From Streptomyces sp. DI166 (GTDB taxonomy: Bacteria > Actinomycetota > Actinomycetes > Streptomycetales > Streptomycetaceae), in NCBI RefSeq assembly GCF_900091315.1, contig NZ_FLSP01000005.1, positions 97,839-161,838 on the forward strand: a stretch of DNA of 64,000 nt, given 5' to 3'. This document shows, piece by piece, positions 58,023-64,000 of this stretch. The first letter of the stretch is position 1, and each line of letters begins with the position of its first letter. A model generated the notes under the pieces. It was not told where the DNA came from, made no database searches, and worked only from the letters and a program-made list of their open reading frames with translations. The position numbers and the translations under genes were made by a program.

Positions 58023-58896
58023 CACCACCGCCAAGGACGGCACCGACCTCGCCGGCCTGGAAGCGGGCCTCGACGCCCTGGACGCCGTCACCACCACCCG
58101 CACCCCCCTGCGCGAAACCCTCCTCCGCAAGGTCCTGCCCCCCATCACCGCTGTCGCGCTGGTGCTGGCGGTGTGGCAGATCCTGGTGTGGCTGGAGGTC
58201 GCCCCCTCCTACAAACTCCCCTCCCCCGGCGCCGTCTGGGAGGAGGTCCGCACCGCCTGGCTCCAGGGCACGCTGCTGGACTACATCTGGACCAGCGTCT
58301 CGCGCGGCCTGCTCGGCTTCCTCTTCGCCCTCGCCATCGGCACCCCCCTCGGCCTGATCGTCGCCCGGGTCAGGTTCGTGCGCGCCGCGATCGGGCCGAT
58401 CCTGTCCGGTCTGCAGTCCCTGCCCTCGGTCGCCTGGGTGCCCCCGGCCGTGATCTGGCTCGGCCTGAACGACTCGATGATGTTCGCCGTCATCCTCCTC
58501 GGCGCCGTCCCGTCCATCGCCAACGGCCTGGTCGCCGGCATCGACCAGATCCCCCCGCTGTTCCTGCGCGCCGGACGCACCCTGGGCGCCACCGGACTCA
58601 AGGGCGCCCGGCACATCGTCATGCCCGCCGCCCTGCCCGGCTACCTCGCCGGACTCAAGCAGGGCTGGGCGTTCTCCTGGCGCTCCCTGATGGCCGCCGA
58701 GATCATCGCCTCCTCCCCCGACCTCGGCGTCGGACTGGGACAGCTGCTGGAGAACGGCCGCAACAACGCCAGCATGTCCCAGGTCTTCCTCGCCATCCTC
58801 CTCATCCTCCTCGTCGGCATCGCCATCGACCTGCTCATCTTCAGCCCCCTCGAACGCCGCGTCCTGCGCAGCCGCGGCCTGCTGGCAAGGAGCTGA
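58009..58896 (+). CDS. ssuC: Sulfonate-type ABC transporter permease
   Basis: 295 residues, ATG 58009 overlapping the ATPase gene by 14 bp. Seen: N-terminal extension of about 40 residues, then six membrane helices (ITAVALVLAVWQILVWLEV; LGFLFALAIGTPLGLIVA; MMFAVILLGAVPSIANGLVAG) and the ATPase-contact loop RTLGATGLKGARHIVMPAALPGYLAGLKQGWAFSWRSLMAAEI. Typical SsuC/TauC. The chelatase gene starts 6 bp downstream. Confidence 0.93.
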   Translation: MASTDTTAKDGTDLAGLEAGLDALDAVTTTRTPLRETLLRKVLPPITAVALVLAVWQILVWLEVAPSYKLPSPGAVWEEVRTAWLQGTLLDYIWTSVSRGLLGFLFALAIGTPLGLIVARVRFVRAAIGPILSGLQSLPSVAWVPPAVIWLGLNDSMMFAVILLGAVPSIANGLVAGIDQIPPLFLRAGRTLGATGLKGARHIVMPAALPGYLAGLKQGWAFSWRSLMAAEIIASSPDLGVGLGQLLENGRNNASMSQVFLAILLILLVGIAIDLLIFSPLERRVLRSRGLLARS

Positions 58897-58902
58897 ACCT
58901 CC

Positions 58903-59643
58903 ATGTCCCACCGGCCGGTTCTCCTCGTCATCGCCCACGGCAGCCGCGACCCGCGGCACGCCGCGACCGTGCACGCCCTGGTCCGGCGGGTGCGGGCCAT
59001 GCGCCCCGGGCTGCGCGTGGAGACCGGCTTCCTGGACTTCAACATCCCTTCCGTGCAGGGCGTTCTGGAGTCGCTGGCGGCGGAGGGCGTGCGCGACGTG
59101 GTGGCGCTGCCGCTGCTGCTGACCCGCGCCTTCCACGCGAAGGCCGACATCCCCGCCGTCCTGCGCGACGCCCCGCGTTCCCTGCGCATCCGGCAGGCGG
59201 AGGTGCTGGGCCCGTCGCCGCTGCTGCTGACGGCACTGGAGCGGCGTCTGTACGAGGCGGGCCTGACCCCCGCCGACAAGTCCTCGACCGGGGTCGTGCT
59301 GGCCTCGGCGGGGTCCACCGACCCGGAGGCGAGCGCGGTGATCGCAGCAATCGCGCGGGAGTGGCGGCACACCGGTTGGTGCGCCGTGCGACCCGCGTTC
59401 GCCTCCGCATCCCTGCCGCGTACCGAGGACGCGGTCGAGCAACTGCGCGCCCTCGGCTGCGCGAAAGTGGCCGTCGCGCCGTACGTCCTGGCGCCCGGCT
59501 TCCTGCCCGACCGCATCGCCCGCGGCGCCGCGCGGGCGGACGTCCTCGCCGACGTCCTCGGCCCGGCCCCGGAGGTGGCACGGCTGCTGCTGGAGCGGTA
59601 CGACGAGGCGCGCGTGCCGGTGCTGACGGTTCTGGGGGCGTGA
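58903..59643 (+). CDS. Sirohydrochlorin chelatase (CbiX/SirB type)
   Basis: 246 residues, ATG 58903. Inserts ferrous iron into sirohydrochlorin to give siroheme, the cofactor of SirA. Seen: two CbiX-like halves, the first with metal-site His in LLVIAHGSRDPRHAATVHALV and LPLLLTRAFHAKADIPAVL, the second with GVVLASAGSTDPEASAVIAAIA and VAVAPYVLAPGFLPDRIA, so the second half has lost the HGS motif. It ends the sulfur operon. A cobalt-chelating role is possible but the context favours iron. Confidence 0.9.
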   Translation: MSHRPVLLVIAHGSRDPRHAATVHALVRRVRAMRPGLRVETGFLDFNIPSVQGVLESLAAEGVRDVVALPLLLTRAFHAKADIPAVLRDAPRSLRIRQAEVLGPSPLLLTALERRLYEAGLTPADKSSTGVVLASAGSTDPEASAVIAAIAREWRHTGWCAVRPAFASASLPRTEDAVEQLRALGCAKVAVAPYVLAPGFLPDRIARGAARADVLADVLGPAPEVARLLLERYDEARVPVLTVLGA

Positions 59644-59743
59644 GCGGCGATTTCGGCCGCCGCATTTCGGTAAAAGCGCTCCCCCTTGTCCCGCCTGTCT
59701 GCTGGGATGGTCCCTCGAAGGCGAGCGGGGGAGAGCAGTTCAC

Positions 59744-61846
59744 GTGGCGGGTCGTGAGTTCGGGCACTACTTGGGCCTGCCCGGGGCTCTTTCGGGGCTG
59801 CCGCTGAGCCCTCTGGTGGTCGGGTACGGCGAACTCGCCGCCGCCCAGAGCGGGGCCGGACTGCGGCACCTCGGCGAAGCGCTCGCCCCCGCGGGCGACT
59901 TACGGGTCCTGGACGGCCTGTACGTCCCCTCCGGCCCGCGCTCACGGCGCCGCGTCGACGCGGATCTGCTGGACGACCTCGCCCGCACCACCTCCTCCGC
60001 CGCCGCGCGGGTCGCGGAACTGCTGGCGCAGCTGTACCGGCGTGATCCGCTGGGGCCGCGCCGGGCCGTGCTGTACCAGCTGATCTGTCTGCTCCAGGAG
60101 TCCTGTCCCGTCGAGGCGCTGGGTGTGCACCCCGACGAGCGGGCGGCCCTGGTGGCGGCGGCGCGGACCCGGCCCGTGCTCGACCGGCTCCAGCGCGACG
60201 CCGCCGAGGCGCTGGCGGACGCCTGGGAGCGGCGCCGGCTGCACCGGGTGCGCGGCCTGATGGCGCGGTTGCCGCAGGGCGACCCCCGGCTTGAGCGGTT
60301 ACGGACCGTCCTGGCCGCCCGGTCGGCGAACGCGGAGGCGGCCCTGGCCGCCGCCCGCTGCGCCGAGGAGGACGGCGCGCTGGAGTCCGCGAGCGAGCGG
60401 TACCTGCGGGCGCTGGACCTGGCCGCCGACGACAAGCGGGCGCTGCGCGGACTGGTCCGGGTGCACCGGCCGGGTCGCAAGGCCAAGCTGCGGGCCGAAG
60501 TCGCCCTGGACCACATCGCGTTGGACTGGGAGCGCGACGGTACGGACTGGCGGCTGCTGTGCCTGTACCGCACTCCGCGGGGCGAGGCCCGGGTGCGCGA
60601 GGTGACGGGCGTCCGGGACACGGCCGTACCGCTGGGCACCGCGGTCCGCTACGCCGCCTTCCCGCTGGCGGACGACCGGGTGGCCGGGCCGCCGCTGGTG
60701 TCGCACCGGGTGCTGTTCGCGCCCGAGGTGACCGGGCTGACGCTGACGGACGGGCCGGAGCGGATCGCGGGGACCTGGCGCCGTCCGCCCGGCGCCGAGG
60801 AGGTCACCGTCGAACCGGTCGCGGGGAAGCGCCCGGAGCTCCGCGCCGACGGTTTCACCGTGACCGGTCTTCCGGTCGGCCACCACGAGCTGCGGGTCGT
60901 GTGCCACTACCGCACACCGGACGGACGACTGGTCCCCTCCCCCGGTGTCAGGGCCTCGCACCGGGTGCATCCCTGGCCCGAGCCGGTCCGTACGCTCACC
61001 GCGGTGCCCGAGGACCACACCGTACGGTTCGACTGGACCGGAGGCGCGGGCGCCGAGGTCCGCCTGGTGGTGTGGCCGGGCCGGCCCCCCGCCCCCGGAA
61101 CCGAGTTACGGGCCTCGGAGCTGCCGCCCGCCGTCACCGTGCCGCCCGCCGGGCACTCCCGGGTCGCCGCCGTCTCCGTCCTGGGTGAACGGGCGCTGGC
61201 CGGTCCCTCGGTCGATGTCGAGGTGCTCCAGCCGGTGACCGGGCTCGGCGCGCGGCGACTGCCCGACGGGGCGGTCGCGGTTCTGCTGGACTGGCCCGCA
61301 GCCACCAACCAGCTCGTGGTCCGCTGGGACGGCCCCGACGGTACGGGGGAGCGGACCGTGACCGCGCACGCCTACCGGCACGGCGGGCTGCGGCTGCCGG
61401 TGGGCCCGGGGCGGGTGCGGCTGTGCGCCACGGCCGTGCCGCAGGGCCCGCGGGGGGCGGTCGTGGCGGCGGCCGGTGCCGAGACGGTGGTGCCGCCCGA
61501 CACCGCCATCGGCTATCAACTCGTGCGTGAGCGGCGGCTGTTGCGCGGCAGGGGCCGTACCCTGCTGAGGGTCACCCTGTCCTCGCTCGGTGGTGGGGGC
61601 GGCCCCGATGTCCCGGAGTTCGTGTGTGTCGCCCGCAGCGGAACGGTCCGGCCCCGCAGCGCCACCGACGGCACCACCGTGGTGCGCGTCCCCGGTGCCG
61701 AGCTGATCCGGTACGGCACGGTCGAACAGGAACTGCCGGCCGCGCCGCTCCCGGCCCCCTACACCCTGCGCGGCTTCCTGCTGGGCGAGCACGCCGCCGA
61801 CGTACGACTGGAAGAACCGTCCCCCGCGACCCTGGTGGTGCGCTGA
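59744..61846 (+). CDS. Large protein with fibronectin-like repeats; first gene of a GTPase-centred operon; three TTA codons
   Basis: 700 residues from GTG 59744 (GGGGGAG upstream). Seen: an alpha-helical first 270 residues with a TPR-like stretch (ARCAEEDGALESASERYLRALDLAADDKRALRGLVRVHR). After it come at least three beta-sandwich units with fibronectin-III-like rhythm (VTGLTLTDGPERIAGTWRRPP; VRTLTAVPEDHTVRFDWTG; VTGLGARRLPDGAVAVLLDWP). No signal peptide, so cytoplasmic. Leu53, Leu186 and Leu455 are encoded by TTA (59900, 60299, 61106), the only TTA codons I found in any gene of this window; in Streptomyces these need the bldA tRNA. One base separates it from the GTPase gene. It resembles scaffold/effector-platform proteins of GTPase-dependent conflict systems. 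Confidence 0.8.
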   Translation: MAGREFGHYLGLPGALSGLPLSPLVVGYGELAAAQSGAGLRHLGEALAPAGDLRVLDGLYVPSGPRSRRRVDADLLDDLARTTSSAAARVAELLAQLYRRDPLGPRRAVLYQLICLLQESCPVEALGVHPDERAALVAAARTRPVLDRLQRDAAEALADAWERRRLHRVRGLMARLPQGDPRLERLRTVLAARSANAEAALAAARCAEEDGALESASERYLRALDLAADDKRALRGLVRVHRPGRKAKLRAEVALDHIALDWERDGTDWRLLCLYRTPRGEARVREVTGVRDTAVPLGTAVRYAAFPLADDRVAGPPLVSHRVLFAPEVTGLTLTDGPERIAGTWRRPPGAEEVTVEPVAGKRPELRADGFTVTGLPVGHHELRVVCHYRTPDGRLVPSPGVRASHRVHPWPEPVRTLTAVPEDHTVRFDWTGGAGAEVRLVVWPGRPPAPGTELRASELPPAVTVPPAGHSRVAAVSVLGERALAGPSVDVEVLQPVTGLGARRLPDGAVAVLLDWPAATNQLVVRWDGPDGTGERTVTAHAYRHGGLRLPVGPGRVRLCATAVPQGPRGAVVAAAGAETVVPPDTAIGYQLVRERRLLRGRGRTLLRVTLSSLGGGGGPDVPEFVCVARSGTVRPRSATDGTTVVRVPGAELIRYGTVEQELPAAPLPAPYTLRGFLLGEHAADVRLEEPSPATLVVR

Positions 61847-61847
61847 C

Positions 61848-63089
61848 ATGACGACCGTGATCTGCCCCTACTGCTTCGCCCGCTCCTCGGCGGGCAGGTT
61901 GCCCTACCGCTGTCTGATGACTCCGGCCGGTATCCGCGGCGGCCGCCCCTGCGGGCCCGAACGCGACGACATCTGGGCCGGGTTCATGGGCCCCGGGGTG
62001 CCACCCGGCGCCCTGATGCGCGGCCCGGTGTTCGCCCCGCCCCGCAAGATCGGACGGCGGGCCGGAGCGGGCAGCAGTGTGCCGTGCCCGGGGTGCGGGG
62101 TGGGCACCACGACCCGGGTCTGCGGGGCCTGCCACAACGACCTGCCGAGCGACTACTGCGACCACGACAGCCGGATCATCGCCCTGGTCGGGGCGAAGGC
62201 GTCCGGGAAGAGCACCTATGTCGCGGTCCTGGTCAACGAGTTGAACCACCGGGTCGGTCAGGCCTACCACGCCACGCTGGCCGCGATGGGGCAGAGCACC
62301 CAGACCCGGGACAAGGAGATGGCGGAGGACCTGTACGAGCGGCTGCGGCTGCCGGACGCCACCAGACCGGCGGCGCTCGGCTTCAACGACCCGCTGCTGT
62401 ACCGCCTCAGCCTGCCCCGGCGCAGCCGCCTGGGCTCCGGGACCCGGCACACCGCGCTGGTCTTCTTCGACGCGGCGGGCGAGGACCTGGCGGGCGCCGA
62501 GGCGATGGACCGCTACACCCGCTACCTGAGCGCGGCGGACGGCATCATCCTGCTGGTGGACCCGCTGCAACTCGGTTCGGTGCGCGACCGGTTGCCGGTG
62601 CACGACGGTCCGCCGCTGCCGGTGGTGGAGACGCCGCCGCAGCAGATCGCCGCCGATCTGGCCCGGCAGTTGCGCGCCCACGGCAAGGGCGGCTCCCGGG
62701 GCCGGGTGTCCACGCCTATCGCGGTGGCGGTCACCAAGACCGACATGCTCAAGCCCCTGCTCGACCCGCACTCCCCGGTGCTGCGCAACGCCCCGCACCC
62801 GGGCGGCGCCCTCGACGACGACGACCGGCTCGGGGTGCACGAGGAGATCCGCTCCCTGCTCAACGACTGGGACTCGGGTGCGCTGGTTCGCCAACTGGAG
62901 TTGGATTTTGCGGAGTTGTCGCTGTTCGGGCTGTCCGCGCTGGGCGCGCCGCCGCCCGCCGAGGCACCGGCGGACGTACCCAAGTCCGGTCCGCAGCCGA
63001 TCCGGGTGGAGGATCCGCTGATGTGGCTGCTGGCCCGGCGCGGACTGCTGCCGGTGCACCGTACGACGGGGAAGGAGCGGGTCAAGTGA
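61848..63089 (+). CDS. Zinc-ribbon P-loop GTPase (TRAFAC, double-GTPase-2-like)
   Basis: 413 residues, ATG 61848. Seen: N-terminal cysteine pairs CPYC (6-9), CPGC and CGAC (about 80-97) and YCDHD, forming zinc ribbons. The GTPase domain has P-loop GAKASGKST (115-123), Walker B/G3-like VFFDAAGEDLAGAEA (Asp208) where classical GTPases have DxxG, and a G4-like TKTD near 297. The pattern matches the DO-GTPase2 class described among NTP-dependent conflict systems. Its stop overlaps the GAP1-like gene start (GTGA). Likely an intracellular switch whose partners are the flanking proteins. Confidence 0.8.
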   Translation: MTTVICPYCFARSSAGRLPYRCLMTPAGIRGGRPCGPERDDIWAGFMGPGVPPGALMRGPVFAPPRKIGRRAGAGSSVPCPGCGVGTTTRVCGACHNDLPSDYCDHDSRIIALVGAKASGKSTYVAVLVNELNHRVGQAYHATLAAMGQSTQTRDKEMAEDLYERLRLPDATRPAALGFNDPLLYRLSLPRRSRLGSGTRHTALVFFDAAGEDLAGAEAMDRYTRYLSAADGIILLVDPLQLGSVRDRLPVHDGPPLPVVETPPQQIAADLARQLRAHGKGGSRGRVSTPIAVAVTKTDMLKPLLDPHSPVLRNAPHPGGALDDDDRLGVHEEIRSLLNDWDSGALVRQLELDFAELSLFGLSALGAPPPAEAPADVPKSGPQPIRVEDPLMWLLARRGLLPVHRTTGKERVK

Positions 63090-64000
63090 CCCTGGCGCAG
63101 CTGCACTACACCTCCGCGCCGCCCGGCCCGGACGGTTCGGGCTTCCGGTTCACGGCGGTCAGCGCGGGCGTGCCGCAGGGGCTGCTGCGGGAGGCGGAAC
63201 AGCTCATCGGCTACGAGCCGCCGCGGGACTGTCCGGCCCGCCCGGACGCGGAGGAGCTGAAGCGCTTCCCGAAGTCCTTCTCCTGCTCCGAACTGTCCGA
63301 CGGCGGACGGCTGCTGAGCCGTTCCGTCTACACGGGCGCCGACTACAGCGGGCGCTGGGGCAACTTCCACGCCCACGCCCTGCACCTGCCGCCGGGGGCC
63401 CGGCTGCCGGACGGGGCGCTGCCCATCACGGCCTGGGAGTCGCCCCGCTGGGCCGACAGCACGCCCCCGGGCGGGCGGCCGGTTCCGGTGGACCGGTTCG
63501 AGCCGTCGGGGCTGCTGCGCCGGGACGCCCTGGTCGCGTTCGCGGCGTCCCGGGCCGCCTGGCTGGCGCCGTTCTTCGCGGATCTGGGGGCGGTGACCCG
63601 GGACCCGGGCGCCGGCCAGATCGTGCTCGTGGAGCACGACAGCGCGGATGTCGCCCAGTGGATCGCGCTGGCCTGCGCGGTGCTGCCGCGCGAGGAGGCG
63701 CACCGGCTGACGTTCACGACCTACACCCGGCGTCCGCAGCAGGCCCGTCAGCAGATCGTGGGCGCCGTGCCGTCGTCGGAGCGGGTGGCGAGCGACCACC
63801 GGTACCGGGTGCACGACTGCACCGGGCGGCCGCCCGCCGAGCCGGTCCCCGACACCTGGGCGGAGGTGTGCGCCCGCGTGTGGACGGCGGGGCGGCCCGA
63901 CCTGTTCCGTGACGCCGGGGACGGCCTCGGGCCGCTCACGGTGGCCGCGCTCACGGCGGGCATCGCCCTGCGCTCGGACGCGCGGGCGGTCGCGGCGCGC
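63086..64000 (+). CDS. GTPase-associated protein 1 (GAP1)-like, C-terminus beyond window
   Basis: About 305 residues visible from GTG 63086 (4-bp overlap with the GTPase), no stop before the edge. Seen: LAQLHYTSAPPGPDGSGFRFTAVSAGVPQGLLREAEQLIGYEPP, then SRSVYTGADYSGRWGNFHAHALHL, followed by LTFTTYTRRPQQARQQIVGAVPSSE. These are the hallmarks of the GAP1-N2/GAP1-M domains that accompany DO-GTPases in actinobacterial conflict operons. Partial here, so the C-terminal part and any following effector or AAA+/vWA genes cannot be seen. Confidence 0.75.
   Translation, partial: MTLAQLHYTSAPPGPDGSGFRFTAVSAGVPQGLLREAEQLIGYEPPRDCPARPDAEELKRFPKSFSCSELSDGGRLLSRSVYTGADYSGRWGNFHAHALHLPPGARLPDGALPITAWESPRWADSTPPGGRPVPVDRFEPSGLLRRDALVAFAASRAAWLAPFFADLGAVTRDPGAGQIVLVEHDSADVAQWIALACAVLPREEAHRLTFTTYTRRPQQARQQIVGAVPSSERVASDHRYRVHDCTGRPPAEPVPDTWAEVCARVWTAGRPDLFRDAGDGLGPLTVAALTAGIALRSDARAVAAR

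Noticed and set aside
59660..59680. AAAAGCGCT near 59670 as a second LacI operator
   Set aside because: Only one half matches; the palindrome AAGCGCTT is not completed.

Overview
The window is high-GC actinobacterial DNA and almost certainly a Streptomyces chromosome. Reasons: strong third-position G/C bias, frequent GTG starts and 4-bp start/stop overlaps, TTA leucine codons seen in only one gene, two kinds of interspersed repeat typical of Streptomyces intergenic DNA, and a gene order (Ada/AlkA, rsgA, alditol oxidase, then further on sirA-cysH-cysC-cysD-cysN) that from memory resembles one arm of the S. coelicolor chromosome. No tRNA, rRNA, CRISPR array, transposase or phage gene was seen.

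Layout. 1-5.7 kb (minus strand): DNA alkylation repair regulator/glycosylase (cut by the left edge), rsgA behind a short peptide ORF, a membrane sigma-like protein with an extracellular cellulose-binding-type domain, and an atypical radical SAM protein. 5.8-17.8 kb (plus strand): alditol oxidase, then a carbohydrate locus: ROK regulator, secreted GH30 glycanase with CBM13, a three-gene sugar ABC importer, an intracellular GH2 beta-galactosidase, and a secreted EEP-family enzyme with a jacalin-like tail. 17.8-23.8 kb: an FtsX-type ABC exporter divergent from a NarL-type two-component system (with palindromes between them), a TetR regulator and a PEP mutase-like protein. 23.9-29.9 kb: pectin/arabinogalactan genes (DUF2264, a frameshifted rhamnogalacturonan acetylesterase, a PL4 rhamnogalacturonan lyase, a GH43 enzyme with CBM13). 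The two carbohydrate blocks together suggest use of plant type II arabinogalactan and rhamnogalacturonan I: secreted enzymes cut the polymers, the ABC importer takes up galacto-oligosaccharides and LacZ finishes them inside.

30-50 kb is mixed housekeeping and accessory content: FAD monooxygenase, homocysteine methyltransferase, carboxylesterase, 2-hydroxyacid dehydrogenase, LacI regulator, ThuA-like protein, lipoprotein, two VOC proteins, two AraC regulators, NmrA-like oxidoreductase, BrkB/YihY membrane protein, AidB-like acyl-CoA dehydrogenase, GAF-domain regulator, a secreted unknown and a GNAT acetyltransferase. Interspersed repeats sit at 35991-36114 and 46498-46688.

50.3-59.6 kb is one continuous assimilatory sulfur operon: a cysteine-containing leader peptide, sirA (sulfite reductase), a small zinc-ribbon protein, cysH, cysC, cysD, cysN, an SsuABC-type sulfonate/sulfate-ester importer and a sirohydrochlorin chelatase that supplies siroheme to SirA.

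59.7-64 kb begins a GTPase-centred operon: a 700-residue protein with fibronectin-like repeats and three TTA codons, a zinc-ribbon P-loop GTPase of the double-GTPase type, and the start of a GTPase-associated protein (GAP1-like). It matches the kind of predicted NTP-dependent biological conflict system found in multicellular bacteria; the TTA codons suggest bldA (developmental) control. It is the most interesting accessory system here and runs off the right edge.
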